This document shows, piece after piece, positions 1 to 11,054 of a stretch of 64,000 bases of DNA. How positions within the stretch are numbered: position 1 is the first letter of the stretch; each line of letters opens with the position of its first letter. The translations under genes were made by a program, and so were the position numbers. This DNA is from Desmodesmus armatus (Eukaryota; Chlorophyta; Chlorophyceae; Sphaeropleales; Scenedesmaceae): NCBI GenBank assembly GCA_007449985.2, contig VIIQ02000070.1:62001-126000 (forward strand). Direction: 5' to 3'. A model generated the notes under the pieces. That model was given only the letters and a program-made list of their open reading frames with translations, did no database searches and was not told the origin of the DNA.

Positions 1-492
1 CAATTTAAAAATACTGACGTCAGTTTGACAGCCACAATCACATGACAAGTTGAAGGGTCACAGCCTTGCTGGAACAGTAACAGCAGCAGCAGCACATGCG
101 GCCACCTGGGAGTGCAGGTTATCCACCGTCCCATTCTTCCTCAGCTGCTCGACGACTCGTTTGGTGTCTTCTACCGAATTTCGTTCGTTATGTGCAAGTC
201 CGAGCTGCATATCCCACGGGTTGGGAGTTCCACTGCGAGGGGATGTCAGATCAAGTTTGGTGAGAACTCGGTGAGCGATCAAGGTAAGCAGCTTCCCACC
301 CAAGATAAAGACAGAAATGTCTAGTGTTTTGGATTGAGTACAAAGGTATGCAACCTGGCATAGCAACTGGGAAGCTCAACCCCACTGTACCCTAATGCGT
401 GTCTGTCGATCTGCCCCCTATGTTCGTGCCCAACCCCTCCAACAAGCAAGTGCTTGGTCACTGCCACTGTGACCACCCGCCGACACATCCAG
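1..492. other. Left flank, no gene recognised
   Basis: Upstream flank of the first gene. Short open frames exist on both strands (the longest about 100 codons, minus strand, 58-366), but none shows a signal peptide, domain, splice structure or conserved motif. The right part probably holds the promoter and 5' leader of the membrane-protein gene starting at 493. No TATA box or other convincing element was seen. Confidence 0.4.
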
Positions 493-1397
493 ATGCAGTG
501 CATATCGTTTCTGTTCATCCTCCTGCTGTGCAGCATCGCACCCCCGCCAGCAAGAGCAACACCTGCTGCCCAACCCCTAGCTCCCTTTGACTACATCAAC
601 GGCCAGCTGATAGATCTAGACACGGGCGTGCAAGTGTACAGGCTGCAAGACCTTAAGCCCAGCACTGGCTATGAAGTGAGGGTGTCCTTTCCTGCCTCGG
701 TGAGTCTAGGTGTCCTTGCCCCCCCCCCCCACACACACACACACACGCACACGTGGTGTGTGTGACACGCACAACGTGACCTATGCCTGTTCTCAATATC
801 ACATGCGCAACCTTTGTGCTGCATCGTAGCGCACTATTGGTCGCCAACAGGGTAGCCGTACACAGCTCTGCAGTATACGATACCTTGCACACATCACATG
901 CGGGGTGGGGGGGGGGGGGGGGGTAAGCAGCCCTTACATGGACTGCAGGCCGAATCAAATGTAGTTGCAAGCCCCAGCTTGTGAAAGACTCACAGAACTG
1001 GCTGTGATGCTCCCCTTACATCTGGACCCCAACCCAACCCACCCCACCACCCCACCCCATTGGTGCTGCCTGCCGCCCTCCCTGTGCAGATCCCTGCTAC
1101 AATCAAGTTGCAATTGTTCAGCCACCAGGGGAAGCAGCAGCAGCAGCCACAGGCTCATTACAGCGGCCAGGCAGGCGGCTCCTGGATTGTGAGAAACTGA
1201 TATTTACCACAGATGCACAGGGCGCCGTACAGGTGCGTTGACACATGAGTTGCATCCAGCAGGTACATGTCATGACGACCATGCGTTGTGATGACAGGGT
1301 GATTGTGTGTGCTGACATCAGGGTTGCATGGGGAGTACCTGCAATCATGCTTGTTTTGACACTACAGCAGTCTTTCAGGGTGCATGTGTGTGTGCGT

Positions 1398-1428
<31 letters not shown>

Positions 1429-3459
1429 GGTACACCCCAGCATATACAAGTGGTGTGCGTCGCGGGTTCAATTCATGTTTCCCGGCCTGAACAACCGCCC
1501 TGTGAAACCTGGATTAGGTTGAAGGAGGAGGGGGAGGGGCAGGGAGTACCCACAAAGCGCAGAAAGGGTTGTAACAATGTGTTAAACACATGAGTTACAA
1601 CCATCAAGTGCATGTCATGACGACAGGCTTAAAAAGTGCGTTCCGACACGCACATATTGGTAAACGTGTTTATCATAATGGAATTGTTTCACCTGATACT
1701 TGTCTGATGTCAGTGCATCTCTGCCATCTCCCTCCGGTCCAGGGGACCACTGATTGCTGCAGTGGTCTAGAAAGCTGCTGCTGTGAGAACTGTAAGACTC
1801 TGTGAATTGAGACCGAGACTGTTGGAGGGGCCACCACCCTCCCTAGTGCATGTAAAGCCAGCCTAAGTCCCTTGTCCCCTAGGAATTACCTGCTATTCCC
1901 AGGCACAGTAAAGCATTTTGGTAGCAACAGATGGTTGTCAGTTAACCTTGTATGAAACCACCTTGAAGGAGGCATGTGTGTTTTGAGTGAGTCCTGTGTC
2001 CCTTGTGAGTCCTGCAGGGCATAGCTGAATCCCATGTGGAGCTGCGCGCTGTGAGAAGGAGCGTCCAACAGTCAAAGTTTTTGTATTGGGACCTTGACAC
2101 ATGTTCTTTCCTACTGCTAGGGTTTAGGATCATGGCTTACAGTGTTCCTTTTGCTTGTTGTCCCTTGTGAGTCTTGCAGGGTATAGCTGAACCCCACGTG
2201 GAGCTGCGGGCACTGAGGAGGAGTGTCCACAGAGACGGACCAAAGGCGGGTGCACCCAAGCTGGTGTACAACATAGGTGAGCAGCGGCAGCAGCAGCGGC
2301 AGCAGCAGCGGCAGCAGCAGCGGCAGCAGCATCGGTGGCAGCACTGACATTGGCCGGCAGCACTGGCCGGCAGCAGCAGTGTCGGTGTCAACAGCGGCAG
2401 TCGCCTGCAGGTTTGCACCAGGTGTGGCGTGCCTGCAATGTTTGTTGGTGCTGGTGCTGGTGAATGGCTTGTGTCGTGTTTGTCTTGCCATCATCCCCTT
2501 GTGCTGACCAGGCAGATCACCGGTGCACCTGCACATCACCTGCCGCTTTGTGTGTGCTCGCATGTGCGTGTGTGAACACATGAGCTACAACCTTCAAGTG
2601 CATGTCATGACGACAGGCTCAAAAAGTGTGTTTCAACACGCACATAGTGATAAATGTGTTTATGGAGGTTGTGTTTAGTCTATCTTAATGAATTGTTTCC
2701 CTCGAAACTTGTCGGATGTCTGATGTGTGCTGTGCCTTTGCAGTGTTGGCTGAACTGGTGTTGGGTCTGCCACTAGACAGCATACCTACAGTGGTGACGA
2801 TCGTGGTGGTGGTGCTGGTAAGTGATGCGGGGTGGGTGCCTGTCACACAGTCAGCGTCATGGCAAGAGTCAGTGGCCTTCAGTGGCAACCTGTGATCGCA
2901 AGTCTTTGGGCTGGTCCCCTTTCACCCCATGCTGTCTCTACTTCCTGTCATTTCCCGTTCCTCCCCCTCTCCCCCCCTCCTCCTGCTTTGTCCCTGCACT
3001 CTCCTCCTGTGAAAGCTTCCTCTGAGAGTGGGTGAAAGCTCAACCACTCAAAGCTCATGTCAGCCTGCGGGACGATTCCGTACAGGAACACATGTCCAAC
3101 GCTGTGGGCACATGAATTCATTTGACAGCATTATACATCATGTGCAGCACTGACAGTGAAGCCAGCCCGTCACGGGCAGTACGTCAGTACACTGTACTGA
3201 CTGCAGACCTGACCACCGCTGCCTGAGCTCTGCCCTTGTGTTGTTATGTACCATGTTGCGTTGTCAGGTTGCATTTGTGTGGTCTCTAGTCTGGTCCAAC
3301 AAACTCTTCCCCATAGTGCTTGACTTCTTGACAGCCGACAGCACCTGCAGCAGCACCAACCCCAGCAAACAGGGTAGTAAGGCCTCCAGTGACAGCAGCA
3401 CTGCAGCTGCTGCTTTTAGCAAAGCTGCCAGCAGGGCCCACGAGAAGCGCAGGGCTTGA
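493..3459 (+). CDS. Small type I membrane protein, plant/algal type, function unknown
   Basis: Five exons close in phase to about 240 residues: 493-709, 1090-1232, 2180-2276, 2744-2817, 3268-3459. The start at 493 gives a clear signal peptide (MQCISFLFILLLCS...), followed by a lumenal region with FDYINGQLIDLDTG, the strand EVRVSFPAS, the motif RRLLDCEKLIFTTD and GIAEPHVELRAL. A long hydrophobic stretch (IPTVVTIVVVVL plus VAFVWSLVWS) then forms one or two membrane segments, and the tail is Ser/Ala/Lys-rich and probably cytosolic. The layout recalls a plant family of single-pass ER proteins with an RRLLNTEKLIF-like motif, but I cannot name it securely. Exon 1 has a canonical donor at 700 (GTGAGT). 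It would read PASIPATIKLQL into exon 2, an attractive strand, but then runs out of frame. The donor at 710 keeps the frame. An indel in the CAG run of exon 2 would reconcile the two. Confidence 0.6.
1585..2725 (+). repeat. Intron segment and exon-3 start duplicated inside gene 1
   Basis: Two duplications interleave here. An intron segment of about 130 bases at 1585-1715 (ACATGAGTTACAACC...) recurs at 2577-2725. The acceptor and first part of exon 3, used at 2158-2232, also exist as an upstream near-copy at 1998-2066. That copy keeps the CTGCAG acceptor and encodes GIAESHVELRAVRRSV against GIAEPHVELRALRRSV. It drifts off after about 50 bases and has no matching donor, so it is probably a decayed or decoy exon. 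Confidence 0.75.
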
Positions 3460-3815
3460 ACCGCAGCAGCAGTTTGGGAATCCCTGGCAACCAGGCAGCA
3501 AGGTCAGCAACTGCTGCCGTGGTCTGAGCAGGGGGTACCCCTGCAGCTGCTGCATTCAGCAAGGCTGGCAGCAGGGTTCACGAGAAGCGCAGGGTTTGAC
3601 CAACCTGCACTCAGCAGTTTGGCCAGCAGGGGCAAGCAGGCAGCAAGGCCAGCAACTGCTGCTGTGATCCGTTCAGGGGGTAACCCTGCAGCTGCTGCCT
3701 TCAGCAAAGCTGCCAGAAGGGTCGACGAGAAGCGCAGGCCTGACGAACCTGCACTCAGCGGTTTGGGCAGCAGGGGCAAGCAGGCAGCAAGGTCAGCAAC
3801 CAAGTTGCCGCCGTG
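3391..3815 (+). repeat. Three tandem copies of a unit of about 140 bases
   Basis: Units begin near 3405, 3544 and 3689. Each contains CTGCAGCTGCTGC, AGCAAAGCTGCCAGCAGGG or a close variant, then CGAGAAGCGCAGG and an AGGCAGCAAGGTCAGCAAC-like block. The first unit supplies the end of the first gene's coding sequence (AFSKAASRAHEKRRA, stop at 3459). The other two lie between this gene and SepSecS. The array therefore duplicates the 3' end of a gene into the following intergenic space. Confidence 0.8.
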
Positions 3816-3854
3816 GTGTGAGCTCGGCATCGATTGGAGTCCCTGCTGCTGCCA

Positions 3855-3959
3855 GAACCAGCAGCAGCACCAGCAGCAGCAGTAACAGCAGCAACAGCAG
3901 CAGCAGCAGCACCACCACCACCACCACCACCAGCAGCAGCAGCAGCGGCAGCACCACCG

Positions 3960-3990
<31 letters not shown>

Positions 3991-4000
3991 CTGCGCCAGG
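3855..4000 (+). repeat. CAG/CAC trinucleotide run upstream of SepSecS
   Basis: Almost pure CAG, CAC and AAC/CGG interruptions lie immediately upstream of the chosen SepSecS start at 4009. It is probably in the 5' leader, although an in-frame upstream start is not excluded. Similar CAG runs occur inside most coding regions of the window. Confidence 0.7.
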
Positions 4001-4008
4001 CAGGGGAG

Positions 4009-7000
4009 ATGGATGCCGCAAACTGCAGCTTGGCCTGCGGCCTGGTGAGTCAGTCTTACATAAACCAAGGCGCTGCAGCACTGTCGGCCAGACGGCGTTT
4101 GGTCAAGGCCCTGATTAGCAACAAAAAGCTACCGGCTGAGGGCTGGGATGAAGCAACCATCGAGATGCTGCTGCAGGTGGGTTTGCATGGTTGGGGTTTT
4201 GTGAGCGTGCTGATTAGGGTTTAGTGGTGAGGCAAGTTAGGGTCCGTCTGGCAATGCAGGCACGAGCACGCAACCGGAGAGATGTGCAGTGGCTCGTTAT
4301 TGTCGGGCAGCAGCGGGATGAAAGGGGGTTGCTAGGCTGACCGCAATTTGGCTGAGGGCTGGGATGAGGCGGCCATTGAGATGCTGCTGCAGGTGAATTT
4401 ACATGGTTGGGGGTTATGAGCTTGCTGACTATGGGGTTGAAGAAACGAAGAAGTTGTGGTTATGCAAGTTAGGATCAGCCTGGCGACGCAGGCATGAGCA
4501 TGAGGACGCCACCTTGATGGACAGCAACACCTTCCCTCTATGCCCTGGCAGTTCCCTTTATGCCCTGTTTTTAGTAACCTAGACTTGATGGGCTGTGCTG
4601 TGACATGCTGTGCTGTGACATGCTGTGCTGTGTCGTGCTGCCCCCTCCAGGATGCCGCACTGATGGACAGCAACACCTTCCGCCTATGCCCTGGCAGTAT
4701 TGTTTCTGACTAACCTGGACTGACTGACTGACTGACTGACTGACTGACTGACTGACTAATCTTGACTTGGTGGGCTGGGCTGTGCTGTGACATGCTGTGC
4801 TGTGCGACATGCTTTGCTGTGCTGCCCCTCCAGGATGCCGCCTTGATGGACAGCAACACCTTCCCTGGTCAAGTAGGCCTGGGTGAGCGTGAGGGGCGGG
4901 TGGCCTGCCCCCTGGTGGCCCGCAGACATGGCATGCTGGCACACGGCATCGGGCGCAGCGGCGACATAACCGCAGAACAACCCAAGGCAGCAGGTGCGTA
5001 TTGACCTTGATTACTGCTAACCCCAGTTTGGGGGAAGGGGGTGCGCTGGTGCATTGAGCAGCAACCTGAGCTAAATTCCAAGGCAACTGGCGCATGAGCT
5101 TTGGTAGTTCTGGTGCGGCGTGTATTATAACAGAATTGGGCCTGTAGCCATAGCCAGGGCGTGCTGGCGCACGGCATAGGGCGCAGCGGCGACATCCCAG
5201 CTGAACAACCCAAGGCTGCAGTTGTGTGAACTTTGATCATTCAGGTTTCAGTTTGAGATTTGCAGTGCTGCCCGGGGGCGCACTGGTGCAGTCCGCGTTG
5301 CTACTGCGGCCCCAATCTGCAGCAACTGCCGTACCACCCCTTCCCCCCTCAAAGAACCCAAATGCATACGACAATAGACACGTCACCTCGTCAATGCCGC
5401 CCGCAGGCTCCTCTCTGCTGGCCAAGCTATGTGCATCCCTAGCTGCTGATGCTCTCAAGCTGGCGGGCCTCCAGGATCAGGGCCCAGCAGTGGTGCTGCC
5501 TTGTGCCACAGGCATGACACTCACCCTGGTGCTGCTGGCAGCAGCTACTGCACAAGGAGGCGCACCCCCTGCCTCACAGCTACAATCACAGCAGCAGCAG
5601 CAGCAGCAGCAGCCGCAATCGCAGCCGCCGCTACCGCCCCCTCCACCAGCAGCTGCTGCTGTTGGTGGTGGTGGTGGTGGGGCTGCTGCACAAAAGCCTG
5701 GGGCGATCGCAGTCGTTGAATCTGTTGCACCCCATAAGCCAACAGACCTGCCTGGTACGCCTACCACCCTTGAGACCTCTTGCTCCCACCAGCAGCAACA
5801 GCAGCAACAGGCACAACCCGTCCAGCAACAGCAGCAGCAGCAGCAGAAGCGGTATGTCATCTGGAGCCGTATAGACCAGAAGACCTGCCTCAAGTCCATT
5901 TCTGCAGCTAACCTGACCCCTGTGGTGATAGAGCTACAGCGGAAGGGCGATGAATTGGTGACTGACGTTGGGGCGATCAAAGCAGCAGTGGAGCGCCTGG
6001 GGCCTGAGAATGTGGCGGCGGTGGTCACAACCACAAGCTGCTTTGCACCCAGGTGGGTTCCGCCCCATGCTTCTCTTGCCAGACCCTAGTAGCGCCCCCC
6101 CCCCCTTCTCCCAGTGATTGGGTGATCAGAGCTGCCCAGGAAAGCTGGGCCTGATATTGTGGCAGCGTTTGGGACAAGCACGAGCTGCTTTGCACCCAGG
6201 TGGGTACCCTCCTTCCCTCCCCAGACACTAGCTGCTATTCCCCCCCCCCCCTGATGTTGGGCAATCAAAGCAGCAGTGGAGCGGCTGGGGCCTCAGAATG
6301 TGGCGGCGGTGGTCACAACCACGAGCTGCTTTGCACCCAGGTGGGTTCCGCCCCCATGCTTCTCTTGCCAGACCCTAGTAGCGCCCCCCCCCCCCCTTCT
6401 CCCAGTGATTGGGTGATCAGAGCTGCCCAGGAAAGCTGGGCCTGATATTGTGGCAGCGTTTGGGACAAGCACGAGCTGCTTTGCACCCAGGTGGGTACCC
6501 TCCTTCCCTCCCCAGACACTAGCTGCTATTCCCCCCCCCCCCCTGATGTTGGGCAATCAAAGCAGCAGTGGAGCGGCTGGGGCCTCAGAATGTGGCGGCG
6601 GTGGTCACAACAACGAGCTGCTTTGCACCCAGGTGGGTTTTGCCTCCCGGCTTTTCTTGCCATACCTACCCTAGCTGCTATGCACACCCCCTCCCCCTGT
6701 TGGGCAATCAAAGCAGCGGCGGCGGCGGCTGGGGCCTGATAGTGTGGCGGCGGTGGTGACAACCACCAGCTGCTTTGCACCCAGGTGGGTTTCGTCTCCT
6801 TCCCCCCTTTTGCTCAGACCGGTCTGGTACCATGGACATGGTGCCATGGCTGCTGTGTGTATCCCCCCCCCTCCCGCGCCCCCCCTGAATGTCGGGGTGA
6901 TCATGAGAAGCAGCAAGGGAGCCGCTGTGGCCTGGAAATGTGGGTCCCACCTGACTGATGTTGGGGCCATCAGGCTGCTGCTTAGTAGCTGGCGCGTATG

Positions 7001-10000
7001 GCTGTGGAGGCCCGCTGTAATACTCAAACGAGTGCAAGGTGTTTCCTCAACACAGAAGCAGCATAATTGGCTATGTGGCATCAGGATCGCTATGATTTGC
7101 AAGTCCGCATACGTATGGGGCGGATCACAGCAGCCGCTGCTGCCATGTGTGCGTGCTGTGCTGCGGTGTGCTGCGGTGTGCTGTGCTGCTGCAGGGCGCC
7201 TGATGATGTTGTGTCAGTCGCCAAGCTGTGTGCAGCGCTCGGTGTGACACACGTGGTCAACAATGCCTATGGCGTGCAGTCTGCTGCCATCATGAAAGGT
7301 GAATGCCGCCCCAAGGACGAAGCAAAACTGACGCCGTGCTCTGTCATGTTGCATGTTAGCTTGGAAACTATTATGACACTTTTTGTTGTGTCGGCACCAC
7401 AGCACTGCGTCCCCTCAACTCCCTCTGCCGCTGCTTGCGCTCCTCCTTCCTCTACGTCGTGATCTTCTTCTGTTCTGGTGCTGCTGTTACTGCCTGCTGT
7501 GGCGCAACCATGCCGCCTGCTGTAAGCGCAGCCCTCAGTACGGCCTGTCGTCGCGGCCGTGTAGACGCCATCATTGCAGAAGGCTCCACACACATCACTT
7601 GCAGTATCAAACACACACTCAACCCCCCGCAGACCAACACCCACACACCTCCTGCCGTTCCTCCCCCGCTGCCGCTGCTGCTGCTGCTGCTGGCTGCTGC
7701 CCCTGCCGCCTGTGCCTCTCTGCTGTAACCGCAGCCCTCACCGCCGCCTGCCGCCGCGGCCGTGTAGACGCCATCGTCCAAAGCACCGACAAGAACTTCA
7801 TGGTGCCTGTGGGTGGTGCTGTCATCTCAGCGCCCTGTGGGGCAGGCAGGGGTTGGCTGGTGGATGCAGTGGCTAAGGCCTACCCTGGCCGTGCTGCTAT
7901 GAACCCCTGCTGGATCTGCTGACCACATTGCTGTACTGGGGGGCGGTGGGGTGGAGGCAGCAGCTGCAGCAGCGGGAGGAGCTGTATGTGTACCTCAGGT
8001 GGGTGTGGCTGTGGCTGTGTGTATTTTTTCTTTGTCTTGGTGGCTGTTCGGTCTGTGCGCCCTGTGGTTGTGTGTGAGGGGTGAGCGAGGGTTGAGGCAG
8101 GGGCTGGCTGGTGGATGCAGTGGCCAAGGCCTACCCTGGCCGTGCTGCTATGACCCCTCTGCTGGATCTGCTGACTACACTGCTGTATTGGGGGGTGGCG
8201 GGGTGGCGGCAGCAGCTGCAGCAGCGGGAGGAGCTGTATGTGTACCTCAGGTGGGTGTGTCCGTGTCTGTGTGTGTGGGTGCGTTGTCTCTGTTCGTGTG
8301 CGGTCTGTGTGCCTGTGGGTGGAGCTGTCATCTCAGCACCCTGTGGGGCAGGCAGGGGTTGGTTGGTGGATGCAGTGGCCAAGGCCTACCCTGGCCGTGC
8401 TGCTATGACCCCTCTGCTGGATCTGCTGACTACGCTGCTCTTATGGGGGGTGGCGTGGTGGAGGCAGCAGCTGCAGCAGCGGGAGGAACTGTATGTGTAC
8501 CTCAGGTGGGTGTGGCTGTGGCTGTGTGTATTTTTTCTTTGTCTTGGTGGCTGTTCGGTCTGTGCGCCCTGTGGTTGTGTGTGAGGGGTGAGCGAGGGTT
8601 GAGGCAGGAGCTGGCTGGTGGATGCAGTGTCCAAGGCCTACCCTGGCCGTGCTGCTATGACCCCTCTGCTGGATCTGCTGACTACGTTGCTGTACTGGGG
8701 GGTGGCGGGGTGGAGGCAGCAGCTGCAGCAGCGGGAGGAGCTGTATGTGTACCTCAGGTGGGTGTGACTGTGTCTGTGGGTGTGTTGTGTCTGTCTATGT
8801 GTGGTGTCCATGCCCTGTTGTTGTGTAAGCAAGTGGTAAGTGGGGCAGGCAGGGGCTGGTTGGTGGACGCAGTGGCTAAGGGCTACCCTGGCCGTGCTGC
8901 TATTACCCCTCTGCTGGATCTGCTGACTACGCTGATGTACTGGGGGGTGGCGGGTGGCGGCAGCAGCTGCAGCAGCGGGAGGAGCTGTATGGTTACCTAA
9001 GGTGGGTGGGTCTGTGGCTGTGTTGTTGCTATTTTCGGTGCTGTAGTTGTCCGTCGTCGTGTGTTTGGTGGTGGGGGGGGGGGGGTGGAAGAAGGGGTTG
9101 GCTGGTGGATGCAGTGGCCAAGGCCTACCCTGGCCGTGCTGCTATCACCCCCTGCTGGATCTGCTGACTACGCTGCTGTACTGGGGGGTGGTGGGGTGGA
9201 GGAGGCAGCTGCAGCAGCGGGAGGAACTGTATGTGTACCTCAGGTGGGTGTGTAGACACAGGGAGTCCGTGTCTGTTGGTGTTTTGTCTATGTGTCTGTG
9301 CGATCTGTGTGGCTCCCCCGGCCCTGTTGGAGGCCCTGTTGTGTGTAGGGGTAATGGGGTGGAGGCAGGATCGGGCTTGTGGATGCTGTGCCCATGATTG
9401 ATAGTGGGGGGGACCATACGTGTTTGTGCATGTTACTGCTGCAGGCCTGGCCCTAGGGTGCTTGGCAAGCGGCTCATTGGGGTCAGCAGCATGATTCCCG
9501 AATGCTGACTGGTTCAGTACCTTCAGCTGCCATGTTGGCGTGACAGTTCACACGCAGTAGGGTAACCTTGATCCCCTCCGTCCCTTATTTCTCGTAGTCA
9601 GTTGATGCAATTGTGTTGTCAGGATTCCGTCCGTCATTGATGTGCAGGGACAAGCTGAGTGAGACTGCTGCCTCACTTGGTGAGAGGCTGCTGCTGACAC
9701 CCAGCAACCCCATCTCACTCGCAATGACCCTCGACGGCCTGGCAGCTGCCGCAGCCGCCACAAATGGCAGCAATGCAGCCGCCGCTAGTGGCAGCACTGC
9801 AGCCGCCGCCAGCAGCAGTGGCAGCAATGGCGCTCAGGGTGGCAGCAATGGCAGCAAGAAGGGCCGCAAGCAGGGTGTGAGCTTCTTTGGGTCTATGTTG
9901 TGGGCCAGGTGAGGGTGCTGCTTGTGGGCCAAGTGTGGCTGGGTGTGGGCCAGTTTTGAAGTGGTGTGGTTGTGGTGTGGGCCAGGTGGTGTGAGCGAGG

Positions 10001-10566
10001 TGTGGGCCAGCATCGGGCTGGAAGTTTGATAATATAACATAAGGCCATGTGGGTCATGCTGGTTGTGGGTGTGCCAGATTGTTGACGGTGTTGCTGCTGC
10101 TGATAGCAAGCGTGCACATGGAGTAACTGCACTGTAGCGCTTGGAACCTTGCTGGACAGTGCTTGATGGTGTCCTTTTTGCTGTGTTCATATCAGTTGTA
10201 GCAAAGTGCAGCATGTGGCACATGACACTATCGCTTTCTGCGACATGCATTGTAGTGAGAACAATTTAAGTACATGCAGCACTGGTCATACGTGGCCAAG
10301 GTTTGTTCTGAATCCCTCTGCGCTGCTTTGACCTTTCTGCTGTGGCCTGTAGGAATGTCTCTGGGACGCGTGTGCTGACCAACGGCAAGCAGCAAACCAT
10401 AGCCGGCATCACCTTCCAGGACTATGGCTGCCACACCGCTGGCTACCCGCACCCCTACCTCAACGCGGCAGCAGCCATTGGGGGCAGCAAACAGGAGGTT
10501 GATGTCTTCCTGCTGCGGCTGACGAAGGCGTATGAGGAGATGCAGGGGAAAATGAATGGGGCCTAG
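4009..10566 (+). CDS. SEPSECS: O-phosphoseryl-tRNA(Sec):selenocysteinyl-tRNA synthase
   Basis: This PLP enzyme converts O-phosphoseryl-tRNA(Sec) to Sec-tRNA(Sec) with selenophosphate. Exons are 4009-4176, 4834-4993, 5407-6052, 7195-7298, 7735-7998, 9648-9908 and 10353-10566, giving about 605 residues. The order of family blocks matches human SepSec[89 protein letters not shown], the PLP-lysine block [13 protein letters not shown] (Lys codon 7791-7793), NPISLAMTL and [11 protein letters not shown] Gln/Pro/Ala/Gly insert of about 100 residues (5554-5850) precedes YVIW, and a Ser/Ala/Asn insert lies in exon 6, which explains the length above the usual 500. Exon 5 lacks one base near 7903 relative to its own tandem copies (ATGAACCCCTGCTGG against ATGACCCCTCTGCTGG), breaking the frame before its donor; the phases otherwise close. 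Several exon ends are duplicated in the introns. The start at 4009 is supported by alignment to the human N-terminus. Confidence 0.9.
4351..4500 (+). repeat. Duplicate of SepSecS exon-1 end plus donor and intron start
   Basis: Repeats 4135-4275. It carries the last 14 codons of exon 1 with few changes ([14 protein letters not shown] against [14 protein letters not shown]), the CAG|GT donor and the following intron bases (CATGGTTGGGG...). Confidence 0.85.
4500..4833 (+). repeat. Two decoy copies of the SepSecS exon-2 start
   Basis: Copies at about 4506 and 4654 of the exon-2 beginning used at 4834. Each encodes DA(T/A)LMDSNTF and then runs into CTATGCCCTGGCAG instead of the real continuation. 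The intron filler (TGACATGCTGTGCTGTG and a TGAC run at 4722-4757) is repeated with them. Acceptors are CTCCAG in the 4654 and 4834 copies. No later donor is in frame, so use would truncate the protein. Confidence 0.8.
5151..5221 (+). repeat. Duplicate of SepSecS exon-2 end
   Basis: Encodes [20 protein letters not shown], a near-copy of exon-2 codons ending at 4993, followed by a similar intron start. The GT donor is present in altered context (GTTGTG against GTGCGT). Confidence 0.8.
6053..6784 (+). repeat. Five extra tandem copies of SepSecS exon-3 end with donor
   Basis: The exon-3 end (codons around ...[22 protein letters not shown] and CAG|GTGGGT) ends at 6052 and recurs with donors after 6199, 6340, 6490, 6632 and 6784. 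Spacing is about 141-152 bases, and two kinds of unit alternate: 6052, 6340 and 6632 share the [11 protein letters not shown] form, while 6199 and 6490 share a diverged form (GTTTGGGACAAGCACGAGC). The array therefore grew as a higher-order unit of about 290 bases. Each copy keeps a usable donor. Confidence 0.88.
7505..7590 (+). repeat. Decoy copy of the SepSecS exon-5 start
   Basis: Carries an acceptor (AAGCGCAG) and codons [14 protein letters not shown] that mirror the true exon-5 start at 7735 ([14 protein letters not shown]). It then reads into ATTGCAGAAGG and does not contain the PLP-lysine block. Confidence 0.8.
7999..9243 (+). repeat. Tandem array of SepSecS exon-5 second half, five extra copies
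   Basis: The block from [18 protein letters not shown] through [14 protein letters not shown] ends at 7998 in the true exon and recurs with donors after 8250, 8505, 8757, 9001 and 9243. Spacing is 242-255 bases. Copies 1 and 3, and copies 2 and 4, share intron filler, giving a higher-order period of about 504 bases. Copies 2, 3 and 4 have an open frame ([13 protein letters not shown]...). Copy 6 carries a one-base loss like that in copy 1, and copy 5 has a different small change (GCGGGTGGCGG). A fragment near 9355-9395 may be a seventh copy. Only copy 1 contains the PLP lysine. Confidence 0.88.
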
Positions 10567-11054
10567 CAGCGTGGGAGTCTGTAAAAAGTTCAGTTTCGAG
10601 GGATTTATATATGGCGTGCCCGTATGTACAGCCTGCACGGCTTGCTGCCGGTGCATTTGCTGCTGGCCAGAGTGCAGACTGCCCCACTGCTCACTGCAGT
10701 GAGCTGCAAGGTGCAAGATTGAACAGTGCCAGGGCAACTCCTATGGAGTGCCAAAAAAAGACAAAGCCTGTAACAACCTGATTCACCTGATTCACCTAGT
10801 TGAGAGTACTAGTATATGGCAGTAGGGTGGTGAGATCACGATGATTGTTTCATGGATCATGATCACCGTTTCCGTTGAACGACACGGTTTAGCCATTTAG
10901 TCTGCCGTAGCTGGCACCATACTACTCTACAAGCAAATATCGAGGTTTCAAAACGAGCGCTGTGTCCGGAGCGCCCGTTCTATTGTTTGCCTGTTTGAAT
11001 TTGATCTGTCACCAGACCAGGCCAACTTGTCAATCTGATTGGTTTTGACTCAAG
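10567..11054. other. Intergenic region, SepSecS 3' end and delta-tubulin promoter
   Basis: Two TGTAA motifs lie downstream of the SepSecS stop (10580-10584 and 10769-10773). The second has better spacing for a poly(A) signal. The right half is presumably the delta-tubulin promoter. No other structure was recognised. Confidence 0.5.

Noticed and set aside
5477..6034. Minus-strand frame of 185 codons rich in Cys and Gly
   Set aside because: It is the reverse complement of the CAG-repeat part of SepSecS exon 3.
7951..9000. Plus-strand frame of 349 codons with repeated hydrophobic blocks
   Set aside because: It reads the SepSecS exon-5 array in the wrong frame; the apparent periodic membrane protein is a by-product of the tandem repeats.
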